Part shown: one piece after another, positions 25,682 to 35,058 of the stretch | Numbering within the stretch: position 1 is the first letter of the stretch | How the letters are laid out: every line of letters begins with the position of its first letter | Assembly (NCBI RefSeq): GCF_000430825.1 | Contig: NZ_AUMT01000002.1 | Coordinates: 186,001 to 250,000, forward strand | Length of the DNA stretch: 64,000 bases | Origin: Chryseobacterium daeguense DSM 19388 | GTDB taxonomy: Bacteria; Bacteroidota; Bacteroidia; Flavobacteriales; Weeksellaceae | Direction: 5' to 3' | Translations under genes and position numbers: made by a program | The notes under the pieces: generated by a model | Told to the model about the DNA's origin: nothing | What the model saw: the letters and a program-made list of their open reading frames with translations, nothing else | The model's database searches: none

Positions 25682-27358
25682 ATGAAAAAATATTCTTCTA
25701 AGAGAAGTATTCAGATACTTGCACATCTTCTTCAGCAATATGGGATTTCAGACATTATTATTTCACCCGGGTCCAGAAATGCTCCTTTAGCGATTCATTT
25801 TTCGGAAATGGCGGGTATATTTAATTCCTATAGTATTGTAGATGAAAGAAGTGCAGCTTTTGTTGGGATGGGAATGGCGATGAGCGAAAAAAAGCCGGTT
25901 GCTATTACCTGTACAAGCGGTTCTGCTTCTGCTAATTATTACCCTGCAATCACTGAAGCTTTCTATTCTAATATTCCGTTATTGATATTAACAGCCGACA
26001 GGCCAACGGATTATGTGGATATTTTTGACGGACAAACCATCAGGCAGAATAATCTTTTTCATCAGCATTCCTATGGCGATTTTCAACTGCTGGAAGACGG
26101 TAAAGAAAATGCGGAGGATACTAATTTTGACATCATTAAAAAAGCCATTGAGCTTTGTATTGAAAAGCAGGGCCCGGTTCATATCAATATTCCATTGGAA
26201 GAACCTTTGTATGAGCTTGTTTCAGAACTGCCAACATTCCCTGACGTGGAAACGGCCATTCAGCACAAAGAATATGAAATTCCTTCAAATTTAGTTGCAG
26301 ACTGGAATACTTCCCAAAGGATCATGATCTTGGTAGGAACCAGGGATCATAGTCCTGAGCTTGAAAGCCAGCTGACTCAATTGGTTAAAAATCATTCAGT
26401 TGTAGTGCTGAGCGAGGCAAACTCAAATGTTTATCACGAAAAATTCTTCAGGCATATTGACCGCTATATTTACAATTTCACAGAAGAAGATTATAAGACT
26501 TATGCTCCTGATTTACTGATTACTATAGGGCAGAATGTGGTGTCAAAAAAAGTGAAGCAGTTTTTAAGAAATGCTGCTCCAAAACAACACTGGCACCTAG
26601 ATGAAGTATGGCAGCCTGATACCTATTTTGCCTTAACAGAAAAGCTTGAAATCAAACCTGAAGTTTTCTTTTCTAAGTTGTTGAAATTCATTAGTCTAGA
26701 ACCCAAACCATATTATAACCTCTGGGATGTTCTGCGTGATAAAAAAGATGCAAAGCATGAACAGTTTTTAAATACAGTTGAATTTTCTGATTTTTACTTT
26801 TTTAATAAAAGCTCCCAGATGATTCCTGAAAATTACAATATCCATTTCAGTAACAGTTCGGCTATAAGATATGCCCAGTTATTTGATTATGGTAAAAGAA
26901 AAATATATTGCAACAGAGGAACTTCCGGAATTGACGGGTCTACATCCACAGCAATGGGCTTTGCGATAAAAAATGCCAATCCTACACTTTTAATTACAGG
27001 TGATCTGAGTTTTCTTTACGATATCAACGGACTATGGAATCAGTACATTCCGCCGTTTGTAAGGATTATGATCTTTAATAACGGGGAAGGAAATATTTTT
27101 AAAATAATTCCGGGACCTGGAAATGCAAATCCAAATACACTGGACGAATTTATAGCAACAAAGCATAAGAAAAATGCAGAACATCTGGCTAAGCACTTTG
27201 GATTTTCCTACACAAAAGTGGAGGATGAGCCTACGCTGGACCGTGTACTGGAAAATTTCTTCAATGCAGATTCTCAACCTAAAATACTGGAAGTCAATAC
27301 CTACGGAAAGAACAGTGCAGACGTGCTGAAATCCTATTTTGAATTTATGAAAGAATAA
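25682..27358 (+). CDS. menD: 2-succinyl-5-enolpyruvyl-6-hydroxy-3-cyclohexene-1-carboxylate synthase MenD
   Basis: The 558-residue ThDP enzyme begins MKKYSSKRSIQILAHLLQQY, then IIISPGSRNAPLAIHF, SIVDERSAAFVGMGMA with the ThDP-activating Glu, and TCTSGSASANYYPAITEAF, all MenD signatures. The C-terminal part has CNRGTSGIDGSTSTAMGFA and TGDLSFLYDINGLW, the ThDP/metal-binding block. It makes SEPHCHC from isochorismate and 2-oxoglutarate in menaquinone synthesis. Other men genes are not in the window. The start is supported by the usual N-terminus of the family. Its stop abuts the stop of the convergent aminotransferase gene without a gap. Confidence 0.97.
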   Translation: MKKYSSKRSIQILAHLLQQYGISDIIISPGSRNAPLAIHFSEMAGIFNSYSIVDERSAAFVGMGMAMSEKKPVAITCTSGSASANYYPAITEAFYSNIPLLILTADRPTDYVDIFDGQTIRQNNLFHQHSYGDFQLLEDGKENAEDTNFDIIKKAIELCIEKQGPVHINIPLEEPLYELVSELPTFPDVETAIQHKEYEIPSNLVADWNTSQRIMILVGTRDHSPELESQLTQLVKNHSVVVLSEANSNVYHEKFFRHIDRYIYNFTEEDYKTYAPDLLITIGQNVVSKKVKQFLRNAAPKQHWHLDEVWQPDTYFALTEKLEIKPEVFFSKLLKFISLEPKPYYNLWDVLRDKKDAKHEQFLNTVEFSDFYFFNKSSQMIPENYNIHFSNSSAIRYAQLFDYGKRKIYCNRGTSGIDGSTSTAMGFAIKNANPTLLITGDLSFLYDINGLWNQYIPPFVRIMIFNNGEGNIFKIIPGPGNANPNTLDEFIATKHKKNAEHLAKHFGFSYTKVEDEPTLDRVLENFFNADSQPKILEVNTYGKNSADVLKSYFEFMKE

Positions 27359-27985
27359 TTACAGATCAAGATATTCTTCATTTCCGGGAAGATTGATAAT
27401 CTTTTCAATAGGATAAATGAAGTTTTCATCAAAATCATTTAAAGCGTTAATGATTTGAAAATGAGAAAATTGCTTAATGTTTTGCAAGGTGATCTCTGTT
27501 TCTTTAATTTCTTTGCGCTTTAAAAGATTTTGTCGCTGGACTCCATTCAAAAGGTAAGAGTTTGGGGTAAACCAGTCTTTATCTTTCAGGAATAAAAGAT
27601 TGGAAAAAGAAGTGTCTGTAATATGATTATTTTTAATGATAATGATTTCTTCAGCTTTGGATTTCATCTTCATTTTTTCAAGCTCTTTCCGGTCTTCAAA
27701 TTTAAAGGAATAGTCGAAGTTGTTATTCTCAACCAATTGAAAATCATGAATTTCCGGAATAGCATAAGGAATCATCTGTGTGCGGACTTTTTTATCTAGG
27801 TCATACACAATTCTTAATTTGAAAAGGCCATCCTCATCATGTTCCAGATGTTTATAAACTTTTGCAAGGTCAATCGACCCTTCTTTCCCAAAATGGGCGA
27901 AAGTCTGATCTACACGTTTTTGGTGAAATTCCAATAAATAAATTTCCTGATCTTCTACCTTAATGCTTTCAATGAATTGGGACAT
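27359..27985 (-). CDS. Aminotransferase class IV family protein (probable aminodeoxychorismate lyase)
   Basis: The 208-residue protein is short for the class IV fold. It has EFHQKRVDQTFAHFG, LFKLRIVYD, AEEIIIIKNNHITDTSFSNL and FTPNSYLLNGVQRQNLLKRKEI, in the order seen in PabC-like enzymes. The expected lysine that binds PLP would be in KAEEIIII or earlier in the sequence. It overlaps the upstream pabB-like gene by 17 bases, so the two are co-translated; together they would turn chorismate into p-aminobenzoate for folate. Assignment rests on this pairing. Many Bacteroidota have this two-gene arrangement. Confidence 0.8.
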   Translation of the reverse strand: MSQFIESIKVEDQEIYLLEFHQKRVDQTFAHFGKEGSIDLAKVYKHLEHDEDGLFKLRIVYDLDKKVRTQMIPYAIPEIHDFQLVENNNFDYSFKFEDRKELEKMKMKSKAEEIIIIKNNHITDTSFSNLLFLKDKDWFTPNSYLLNGVQRQNLLKRKEIKETEITLQNIKQFSHFQIINALNDFDENFIYPIEKIINLPGNEEYLDL

Positions 27986-28946
27986 AGATTTTGTTTTTCA
28001 TTTCCTGATACTCGTCTTCTAACCTGCTCATGTGTGTAATTCCGCCGCCACTTTTAAAATAAAGCTCGTCACCTTCTTTTTCAATAAAGCGGATCATTAC
28101 GCAGCTATCCAGATTTTTACCGTCAAACCAACCGCAAACGCCTGTGTAATACCCTCTTTCGAACCCTTCTGATTCTAAAATGATTTCTAAAGTTTTTGGT
28201 TTCGGAGCTCCTAAAATAGAACCGGCAGGAAGCAGTTTTTTCATAATGCTTCCTAATTTCCCGTCAAATTCAGGCTTTAAAGTTCCTGAAATTTCAGAGC
28301 TCATGGCATACAAATCTTTTTGCTGTGTTTTGATGAAATCAATGTGCTGGAATTTATCCACCCTCACATCGTCTGCCACCATGCTGAGATCATTCCGGAG
28401 CAGATCTACAACGGTGTAGTGTTCTGCTTTTTCTTTTTTATCATTCTTCAAAATTTCCGGGGCATTTTCCACTGAGGCGTCAATAGTACCTTTCATGGGA
28501 TAAGTAAGAATTTTCCCGTCAATGATCTTTACAAAAGTTTCAGGAGAAAAAAATACGAAAAAATCTTTATATAAAACCTTATATTTCGCAGTAGAATGAT
28601 AAAATATTTCTTCGAGTGTTAAATTAGTCTCAATTCTTGTTTTTCTTGTATAATTTACCAAATATGAATTTCCAAGACGAATATTTTTCTGAACATGATT
28701 AAATCCCAGCTTAAAGCTTTCCAATGTTTCAGGATATGACTTCCATTCAATATTTTTGGATAATTTGTGCTGTGTTTTCGGGGTTGAAAAGTTTTGAAAA
28801 TCAATTAATAAGCCTGATTTTTTAATTTCCACTTCTTTAAATATCTCTACTTTTTCCGAAAGGAAGTCTATAATGAAAAAAAAAGGTGTACTCTGGACCG
28901 AAAGTTCGTCCATTTCCATAAATTTTTGATGATTCACTGAAAACAT
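27969..28946 (-). CDS. pabB: Aminodeoxychorismate synthase component I (PabB-like)
   Basis: The start at 28946 gives MFSVNHQKFMEMDELSVQST, typical of Bacteroidota PabB; an upstream TTG at 29012 would add 22 unlikely residues. The 325-residue protein is the chorismate-binding catalytic half only. It has LGNSYLVNYTRKTRIETN, FFVFFSPETFVKI, LTYPMKGTIDAS, EHYTVVDLLRNDLSMVA, GKLGSIMKKLLPAGSILGAPKPKT and GYYTGVCGWFDG, then VMIRFIEKEGDELYFKSGGG. It makes 4-amino-4-deoxychorismate from chorismate, using ammonia from a separate glutamine amidotransferase. It is followed by the class IV aminotransferase with a 17-base overlap. Confidence 0.9.
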   Translation of the reverse strand: MFSVNHQKFMEMDELSVQSTPFFFIIDFLSEKVEIFKEVEIKKSGLLIDFQNFSTPKTQHKLSKNIEWKSYPETLESFKLGFNHVQKNIRLGNSYLVNYTRKTRIETNLTLEEIFYHSTAKYKVLYKDFFVFFSPETFVKIIDGKILTYPMKGTIDASVENAPEILKNDKKEKAEHYTVVDLLRNDLSMVADDVRVDKFQHIDFIKTQQKDLYAMSSEISGTLKPEFDGKLGSIMKKLLPAGSILGAPKPKTLEIILESEGFERGYYTGVCGWFDGKNLDSCVMIRFIEKEGDELYFKSGGGITHMSRLEDEYQEMKNKIYVPIH

Positions 28947-28950
28947 TCGA

Positions 28951-28978
28951 CAAAAATACTTATTGATGATTACTTTTG
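28951..28978. promoter_or_regulatory. Divergent -7 promoter boxes between pabB and a membrane-protein gene
   Basis: Plus strand: TACTTTTG (28971-28978), 15 bases before the ATG at 28994. Minus strand: TATTTTTG (28958-28951), four bases before the pabB ATG at 28946, with a TTG 22 bases upstream. The plus-strand box overlaps a TTG at 28976, which argues against that TTG as a start. Confidence 0.4.
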
Positions 28979-28993
28979 CACAAAATATTTTCA

Positions 28994-29716
28994 ATGCAGA
29001 ACAAATATCCACAGAAACCGGGACTAGATTTTATACTGAAGCAGGCATTTTTCTACTGGAACAAAACGCTGATGTATCAATTAATATTTTCGATCATTTA
29101 TTTCGCTATATTTTTTACTTCTATATTTTTCTTTGCTTCCCGATATGGAATCCTTGAGCAGCAGCAGGAATTGATGGAAGCTTTCAAAGTGAGTACGCAG
29201 GCGTATCTGGCGAAAGCGAATGAATTGGGACAGTCGGAAAATTCGCAATATTTCAGCTATGCCTTTTTGGGAACGCTGGTTTTTTTATATCCTTTGAACC
29301 TTGGATTTTTTCAGATTTTCAGAAAGATTGATTTAAATGAAGAAATTCGTCTGGGGGATTTGTTTGTTGGGTACAACGGCTTTAATTTTTTTAAATATCT
29401 GGGATATTATTTATTCTGGTTTATGGTGTACATTATGGTTTTAAGGACCGTGATACTTCCTGTAGTGTTGGTTTGTGCCACATTGTTTGTTGCGCCGATT
29501 ATGTTTTTTATGAATAAAACCATATTCGAATCCATTTCTTTAAATTTCAAAGCATTAAAAATGTATTTTCTCGAAATTGTGGTGTGTGTGATGGTATCTG
29601 TATTATTTAAATATATTGGTTTTGCTATATTTTTCATTGGTGGTCTTTTCACATTTCCTTTTTGGAATGCTATGATCTATTCGCTGTACAAGACTATTTT
29701 TTCTGAGAAACGTTAA
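28994..29716 (+). CDS. Polytopic membrane protein, unknown function
   Basis: The 240-residue protein, counted from the ATG at 28994 (MQNKYPQKPGLDFILKQAFF), has about five membrane segments, including LIFSIIYFAIFFTSIFFFA, YAFLGTLVFLYPLNLGFFQI, YYLFWFMVYIMVLRTVIL, VVLVCATLFVAPIMFFM and FAIFFIGGLFTFPFW. The block EEIRLGDLFVGYNGFNFFKYLGYY matches NPIEFSDLFIGYRQNFVNIL in the next gene, so the two are paralogs in tandem. No catalytic motif is seen. It lies 73 bases before its paralog. Confidence 0.75.
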   Translation: MQNKYPQKPGLDFILKQAFFYWNKTLMYQLIFSIIYFAIFFTSIFFFASRYGILEQQQELMEAFKVSTQAYLAKANELGQSENSQYFSYAFLGTLVFLYPLNLGFFQIFRKIDLNEEIRLGDLFVGYNGFNFFKYLGYYLFWFMVYIMVLRTVILPVVLVCATLFVAPIMFFMNKTIFESISLNFKALKMYFLEIVVCVMVSVLFKYIGFAIFFIGGLFTFPFWNAMIYSLYKTIFSEKR

Positions 29717-29753
29717 ATTTCCTTTGATTACTGTTTTTATGGTCAAAAAAAGT

Positions 29754-29761
29754 TAAATTTG
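29754..29761 (+). promoter_or_regulatory. -7 promoter box for the second membrane-protein gene
   Basis: TAAATTTG lies 28 bases before the ATG at 29790. A TTG is 27 bases upstream of it, further than usual. Confidence 0.35.
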
Positions 29762-29789
29762 ATAGGAACAACATTAAAAATTAAACACC

Positions 29790-30524
29790 ATGTCAGAATT
29801 TAATGAATTTGATCAGCAGGGTTCCGTGCCGGAAAGAAACACGGGATCTATCATTTCCCACGCCTTCGAAATGTATAAAGGAGTTTTTCTTTATGCAGTG
29901 GTGGCAATGATTATTTATCTTATTCTTGGAACCATTATTCAAAGCATTGCGGGAGTGAATTCTGCTGCGATGTTTGAGGAGATGAGAGACTCCGGAGATT
30001 ATTCCGCGATGAATTACTGGAACGCTCCCGGATTTCCATTATATATCACTTTATCCGGTATTCTGGGACTTTTGCTTACTCCATTATATGTAGGGCTGAT
30101 TTTTATGATCAACAAGTACAATACGAAGAATCCGATAGAATTTTCTGATCTTTTCATTGGCTACAGACAGAATTTTGTGAATATTCTGATTTACGCATTT
30201 ATTTCAGGAATAATTTCTACTGTTGCGTTATCACTTTGCTTTATTCCGATTGTGTTTGTATATCCTTTCCTGATGCTGGGTTACCCGATTTTGTTGTTTG
30301 AAAATGCTTCTGCAACGGATGCTTTAGGAAAATCATTTAATATCGTTAAAGAAAATTACGGGCTTTTCCTTGTTGTAACGCTTGTAGGGTTTTTAATTTC
30401 ATTTGCCGGATTAGTGCTTTGTATCATCGGGGTTATTTTAACGGCTCCATTCATTTTGGCTGTAATGTATTCATCCTATTGTGCTTTTTTAGGAAAACCA
30501 AGACAAATAATTTATAATAAATAA
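29790..30524 (+). CDS. Polytopic membrane protein, paralog of the preceding gene
   Basis: The 244-residue protein starts with a polar segment (MSEFNEFDQQGSVPERNTGS) and has five or six membrane segments (GVFLYAVVAMIIYLILGTII, LSGILGLLLTPLYVGLIFMI, ILIYAFISGIISTVALSL, IPIVFVYPFLMLGYPILL, LFLVVTLVGFLISFAGLVL, ILTAPFILAVMYS). The block ASATDALGKSFNIVKENYG is of the kind found in glycerophosphoryl-diester-phosphodiesterase-like membrane domains and DUF975 proteins. Its stop shares a base with the next start (TAATG), so it is coupled to the AI-2E family permease. Confidence 0.78.
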   Translation: MSEFNEFDQQGSVPERNTGSIISHAFEMYKGVFLYAVVAMIIYLILGTIIQSIAGVNSAAMFEEMRDSGDYSAMNYWNAPGFPLYITLSGILGLLLTPLYVGLIFMINKYNTKNPIEFSDLFIGYRQNFVNILIYAFISGIISTVALSLCFIPIVFVYPFLMLGYPILLFENASATDALGKSFNIVKENYGLFLVVTLVGFLISFAGLVLCIIGVILTAPFILAVMYSSYCAFLGKPRQIIYNK

Positions 30525-31609
30525 TGAATAGAAATGAGCAAATAAGCAGCGTCAAGATAAAGCAGGTATCTTTGCTTGCCATTATTTTGATCCTGACGGG
30601 GTTAATCTGTTTTAATCTTGCCCTTTTTATACCATCCGTTCTGGGGGCGATTACTATTTACGTAGTCTGCAGAAAGTATAACTTTTATCTTCAGGAAGAA
30701 AAAAACTGGAAACCCTGGGCTTCATCACTGCTATTGATGCTTGCCAGTCTTGTTATTCTTATTCTGCCGATTTATTTTATAGCGGATCTCTTAATCGCAA
30801 AGCTTGGAAATGCGCAGGCTTATATGGATAAATTCAATATTTTCCTGGAAAAAATTCATTCTTACATCTATTCTAAAGTAGGTTTCGATATTCTGAGTAA
30901 AGAAAACATGACCCGGCTGAAAAGCTCGGTCGGACAGCTTTCTACAAAGGCTCTCAGCGGTACTTTTAATACCCTTACGGTGGTTATTTCCATGTATTTT
31001 ATTCTTTATTTCATGTTGGAAAAACCAAGATTGTTTGAGCGTATCCTGGCTTCATCTGCGCCTTTAAAAAGAGCAAATGTCTCCTTGATCGGCGAAAAAA
31101 TGAGAAAACTCATCATGGCCAATGCAATAGGAATCCCTGTGGTAGCTTTAGGGCAGGGTCTTGTAGCTATGATCGGATATTTTATATTCGGTGCTCCGAG
31201 CCCGGTTTTGCTTTTTGCTTTAACGGCTGCGGCATCAATGGTTCCTGTTGTGGGGGCGGCGATAGTATATATTCCGATTTGTATTTATATGATAGCAGAA
31301 GGAAGTACCGGGCCGGGGCTTGGCTTAGCGGTTTATTGCCTTGTTATTGTGGGATTAACGGATAATCTTTTAAGGTTTACCCTATTGAAAAAACTGGAAG
31401 ATGTACATCCTTTAAATACAATTTTCGGGATTATTATGGGGATGAACCTATTCGGATTTATGGGGCTTATTTTTGGTCCGATTCTCATTTCTTTAACATT
31501 ACTCCTGATTCAGGTTTACAGGAATGAGTTTTCTGATGATGATACTCCGGAACTTGAGCTCCCGGATAAGAAAGACGAGCTTGGAAATAAAATAGATTTA
31601 ATAGTATAA
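30524..31609 (+). CDS. AI-2E family transporter (PerM-like permease)
   Basis: The 361-residue protein has the AI-2E/PerM family layout: two N-terminal helices (SLLAIILILTGLICFNLALF, LGAITIYVVCRKYNFYL), a third (LLLMLASLVILILPIYFIADLL), a soluble loop, and a C-terminal bundle with LLFALTAAASMVPVVGAAIVYIP, LVIVGLTDNLLRFTLLKKL, HPLNTIFGIIMGMNLFGFMGLIFGPI. The substrate is not fixed within this family, and the name AI-2E comes from E. coli TqsA. The ATG overlaps the preceding stop by one base and a DUF3820 gene follows after one base, giving a three-gene operon. Confidence 0.92.
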   Translation: MNRNEQISSVKIKQVSLLAIILILTGLICFNLALFIPSVLGAITIYVVCRKYNFYLQEEKNWKPWASSLLLMLASLVILILPIYFIADLLIAKLGNAQAYMDKFNIFLEKIHSYIYSKVGFDILSKENMTRLKSSVGQLSTKALSGTFNTLTVVISMYFILYFMLEKPRLFERILASSAPLKRANVSLIGEKMRKLIMANAIGIPVVALGQGLVAMIGYFIFGAPSPVLLFALTAAASMVPVVGAAIVYIPICIYMIAEGSTGPGLGLAVYCLVIVGLTDNLLRFTLLKKLEDVHPLNTIFGIIMGMNLFGFMGLIFGPILISLTLLLIQVYRNEFSDDDTPELELPDKKDELGNKIDLIV

Positions 31610-31610
31610 A

Positions 31611-31877
31611 ATGGAAGACGGAATAAACCCGGAGATTTTAAAAGAAATATGCGTAGTAAAAATGCCTTTCGGGAAATATGAAGGTACCATTCTTGCGGAC
31701 TTACCCATAAGCTACCTCGAGTGGTTTTACAGGAAAGAGATGCCTAAAGGCAAGCTGGGAATGCAGCTTTCCACGATTTATGAAATAAAATTAAATGGGT
31801 TAATGGATTTACTGACTCCTATTCGCGGAGGAGCTGTAAATTATGAGAAGCCTAAAACAAAGATTTATAAATTTTAA
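31611..31877 (+). CDS. DUF3820 family protein
   Basis: The 88-residue protein has MPFGKYEGTILADLPISYLEWFYRKEM (26-52), the signature of DUF3820, followed by KGKLGMQLSTIYEIKLNGL and ending YEKPKTKIYKF. The FGKYxG...YLxW block is also found in exonuclease-associated proteins of this family and is of unknown function. No membrane segment is present. It begins one base after the permease stop and is the last gene of the operon, followed by a strong terminator. Confidence 0.88.
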   Translation: MEDGINPEILKEICVVKMPFGKYEGTILADLPISYLEWFYRKEMPKGKLGMQLSTIYEIKLNGLMDLLTPIRGGAVNYEKPKTKIYKF

Positions 31878-31894
31878 TAGATCAGGTTAATATG

Positions 31895-31934
31895 AAAAAG
31901 AACATATACAAATTGGATTGTATATGTTCTTTTT
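31895..31934. terminator. Strong bidirectional terminator
   Basis: A perfect 17-base stem (31895-31911 with 31918-31934) with a six-base loop has A-rich and T-rich ends, so it can stop the DUF3820 operon and the convergent amidohydrolase gene. Confidence 0.9.
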
Positions 31935-31954
31935 TATTTTAACAGTTGTAAATG

Positions 31955-32701
31955 TTAGTCTTTTTTATACCAATTCAAAGCATTTTTATAAAAAATATTT
32001 TCGAGTTCAGCATCAGAAAAATTATCAGTAACCATTTTTATATGCTCTTCAGAAAACGGAATTTTTGCGCGTGTGGAGGGAAGATCTGTTCCGAACATTA
32101 GAGCATTAGGATTTATCTTATAAATATTTCTCATAACAGATATGGGATCAAAATCTATTCTTCCGAAGCCTGTAGCCTTTACCTTTATTCCTTTTTCTAC
32201 CCAAAAGTATAAATCTTCAAGGCCATCTTTAGATAATCCCAGATGGTCAATAGAGAATTTGGGAATATTTTGCAGAACAGATTTCAGGCTTTTCAGATCT
32301 TTACTGTCAATATATAGCTCAGTATGCCATCCAAACTTGTCAAAAAGATAGTTAGACAGCTTTTCAATATATTCTATTTTTTCTGAACCGCCCCTTTTTA
32401 CATTAAAACGAACCGCTACAATATTGGCCATGTGCAGTCTTTGTATTTCTGTGTCCGTAATGTCCGCAGGAATGTTGGCAACTCCAAAAAAGTTATCTCC
32501 CAATGTTTTTAATGCGTCAATAAGGTATTCCTGGTCAAATGCCTGAAAAGAGCCTGATACTATTGCGCCGCCTTCAATATTATATTCATCTGTAGAATTA
32601 ATATAATCTTGAGCAGTAAAATCCGGAGGTAGGTATCCGTTATTTTCAACAAGAGGGTACTTAGGATTAATGATGTGGAAATGTGAATCAAATATTTTCA
32701 T
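31955..32701 (-). CDS. Amidohydrolase-family (TIM-barrel) metal-dependent hydrolase
   Basis: The 248-residue protein starts MKIFDSHFHIINPKYPL, where HFH is the metal-binding HxH of the amidohydrolase-2 family. Other blocks are VAVRFNVKRGGSE, FSIDHLGLSK with a conserved His, and LMFGTDLPSTRAK with the metal-binding Asp. It is likely a hydrolase or decarboxylase of a small dicarboxylate or lactone, as in the 2-pyrone-4,6-dicarboxylate hydrolase group, but the substrate is not clear. It is cytoplasmic. It lies 75 bases upstream of the uvrB 3' end, on the same strand. Confidence 0.85.
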   Translation of the reverse strand: MKIFDSHFHIINPKYPLVENNGYLPPDFTAQDYINSTDEYNIEGGAIVSGSFQAFDQEYLIDALKTLGDNFFGVANIPADITDTEIQRLHMANIVAVRFNVKRGGSEKIEYIEKLSNYLFDKFGWHTELYIDSKDLKSLKSVLQNIPKFSIDHLGLSKDGLEDLYFWVEKGIKVKATGFGRIDFDPISVMRNIYKINPNALMFGTDLPSTRAKIPFSEEHIKMVTDNFSDAELENIFYKNALNWYKKD

Positions 32702-32776
32702 TATCTATGTTTAAAGCATAAATATAAGATTCTTTTAAAATAACATCAATTAAATTTTCATAAATTTTGCACAAAT

Positions 32777-34768
32777 CTAATCCCTTAAAGCAGCAATTTC
32801 ATCCCTTAGCTTAGCAGCCTTAATAAAATCAAGGTTTTTAGCGGCGGCTTCCATTTCTTTTTGTTTTTGTTCGATGACTTTTTCTATATCTTCGCTGGTA
32901 TAGCTGGCTTTAGCTTCGGCAACTTTTTGAAGGATTTCTTTCTGAGTATATTTTTCATCAGGGAAATCTTTGCTTCTTCCTACCAGACTTTCAGAAATCT
33001 TTTTATTCAGGGCCTGCGGAACCATTCCGTGCTTCTCATTGTATTCCATTTGTTTTGCACGGCGATATTCCGTCTCGTCAAGAGTTGCCTGCATAGATTT
33101 AGTGATCTTATCAGCGTACATGATGGCTTTTCCGTTAATGTTCCTTGCGGCACGGCCTACAGTCTGTATCATTGATCTTCTGCTTCTCAGCATTCCTTCT
33201 TTGTCTGCATCCAAAATGGCTACAAGCGAAACTTCCGGTAAATCAAGGCCCTCTCTTAATAAATTAACCCCGATAAGCACATCAAAAAGCCCGAGACGAA
33301 GGTCCTGCATGATCTGGATACGCTCCAAAGTTTCAACATCTGAGTGGATATATCTTGTTCTGATACCGAATTTGGTAAAATACTTAGTTAGTTCTTCCGC
33401 CATTTTCTTGGTCAGAGTAGTCACTAGAACCCTTTCATCAACATCGGATCTTTTTTGTATCTCTTCCATTAAATCATCAATTTGATTTAAAGTAGGCCTA
33501 ATTTCAATAATGGGGTCCAAAAGTCCTGTCGGACGAATAATTTGCTCAATATATGTTCCTCCAGTCTTTTCAAGCTCATAATCCGCCGGTGTTGCAGAAA
33601 CGTAAATTACCTGATTCTGCATGGCTTCAAACTCCTCGAATTTCAAAGGTCTGTTGTCCATCGCAGCCGGAAGCCGGAAGCCGTATTCTACCAGAGATTC
33701 TTTTCTGCTTCGGTCGCCTCCGTACATGGCGTGAACCTGCGGAACGGTAACATGGCTTTCATCAATTACCATTAAAAAATCTTTAGGAAAATAATCGATC
33801 AGGCAGAAAGGTCTTGAACCAGGCATTCTTCCGTCCAGATATCTTGAATAGTTCTCAATTCCGGAGCAGTAACCTAATTCTTTGATCATTTCCAGGTCAA
33901 GCTCAGTCCTTTCCTGAAGTCTTTTTGCTTCCAGGGGTTTTTCAATTGAATTAAAAAAGTCAACCTGCTTCACCAGGTCATCCTGAATATGGCGGATTGC
34001 TCCATTCAATGTTTCTTTTGATGTTACGAAAAGATTGGCGGGATAAATTTGGATCTGATCAAAATTGGAAGTTACATTTCCCGAAACAGGATCAAAGCTT
34101 TGAATTTTTTCAATTTCATCTCCAAAAAACTGGATTCTCACCGCATTGTCAGCGTAAGCCGGAAATACATCAATTACATCTCCTTTTACCCTGAATGTAC
34201 CTCTTTGAAACTCATTTAATGTTCTGGAGTATAATGCATTAACTAAAGAATGAAGAAGCGCAGTCCGCGTCACCTTTTCGCCAATTCCTATTGAAATTAA
34301 TGATTTGTGAAATTCGTTCGGGTTTCCGATACCGTAGATACATGAAACAGACGCTACAATTAACACATCCCTTCTTCCGGAAAGTAAGCTTGCGGTGGCA
34401 GAAAGCCTTAATTTTTCAACCTCTTCATTGATGCTGAGGTCTTTTTCAATATAAGTTCCGGTAGTGGCGATATAAGCTTCCGGCTGATAATAATCGTAAT
34501 AACTCACAAAATATTCAACTGCATTTTCTGGAAAGAATTCTTTAAATTCCATAAAAAGCTGAGCTGCCAACGTCTTGTTATGAGCCAATACCAAAGTGGG
34601 CTTTTGAACATTTTGGACAACATTGGCAACGGTAAATGTTTTCCCGGATCCGGTAACCCCCAGCAAAGTCTGGTATTTCTCACCAATCTCAATTCCCTGC
34701 GTGAGTTTTTCGATGGCTTGAGGCTGATCCCCGGTTGGTTTATATTCTGATTGAAGTTTGAATTGCAT
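32777..34768 (-). CDS. uvrB: Excinuclease ABC subunit B
   Basis: The 663-residue protein has the Walker A region [17 protein letters not shown], the beta-hairpin [37 protein letters not shown], the Walker B block [30 protein letters not shown], the helicase motif [22 protein letters not shown] and QTVGRAARN, and a C-terminal UvrC-binding UVR domain ([19 protein letters not shown]...). All fit UvrB of nucleotide excision repair. The length is normal. A TATTTTTG box lies at 34798-34791. Confidence 0.98.
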   Translation of the reverse strand: MQFKLQSEYKPTGDQPQAIEKLTQGIEIGEKYQTLLGVTGSGKTFTVANVVQNVQKPTLVLAHNKTLAAQLFMEFKEFFPENAVEYFVSYYDYYQPEAYIATTGTYIEKDLSINEEVEKLRLSATASLLSGRRDVLIVASVSCIYGIGNPNEFHKSLISIGIGEKVTRTALLHSLVNALYSRTLNEFQRGTFRVKGDVIDVFPAYADNAVRIQFFGDEIEKIQSFDPVSGNVTSNFDQIQIYPANLFVTSKETLNGAIRHIQDDLVKQVDFFNSIEKPLEAKRLQERTELDLEMIKELGYCSGIENYSRYLDGRMPGSRPFCLIDYFPKDFLMVIDESHVTVPQVHAMYGGDRSRKESLVEYGFRLPAAMDNRPLKFEEFEAMQNQVIYVSATPADYELEKTGGTYIEQIIRPTGLLDPIIEIRPTLNQIDDLMEEIQKRSDVDERVLVTTLTKKMAEELTKYFTKFGIRTRYIHSDVETLERIQIMQDLRLGLFDVLIGVNLLREGLDLPEVSLVAILDADKEGMLRSRRSMIQTVGRAARNINGKAIMYADKITKSMQATLDETEYRRAKQMEYNEKHGMVPQALNKKISESLVGRSKDFPDEKYTQKEILQKVAEAKASYTSEDIEKVIEQKQKEMEAAAKNLDFIKAAKLRDEIAALRD

Positions 34769-34790
34769 AGAAAAAAGTATGTTATATAAA

Positions 34791-34798
34791 CAAAAATA
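34791..34798 (-). promoter_or_regulatory. -7 promoter box of uvrB
   Basis: TATTTTTG on the minus strand lies 22 bases before the start codon. No LexA-like site is recognised. Confidence 0.4.
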
Positions 34799-35027
34799 CG
34801 AAAGAAATTTCTCACATTGAAGAATTTAACTTTTCAAATTCTGATTGAATGTTTTTAATTGATTATTAGATTATTGTAAAGTTTATGCTGTTTTCTAACT
34901 TAACTTAAAATTAAAACATTAGTTAAAGATATTTTTTAATTTAAAAAATCAACTTTTAATTTAAATAGTTCTCATTTTTATATTGGTTTTATTGTTGAAT
35001 TCTCGCATTATTTTGATTTTGTTTGAA

Positions 35028-35035
35028 TATATTTG
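35028..35035 (+). promoter_or_regulatory. -7 promoter box of the PNGase F-like gene
   Basis: TATATTTG lies 23 bases before the ATG at 35059. The 290 bases between uvrB and this gene hold only this and the uvrB box. Confidence 0.45.
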
Positions 35036-35058
35036 CTTTTTAATCAATAAAGAGTGAT

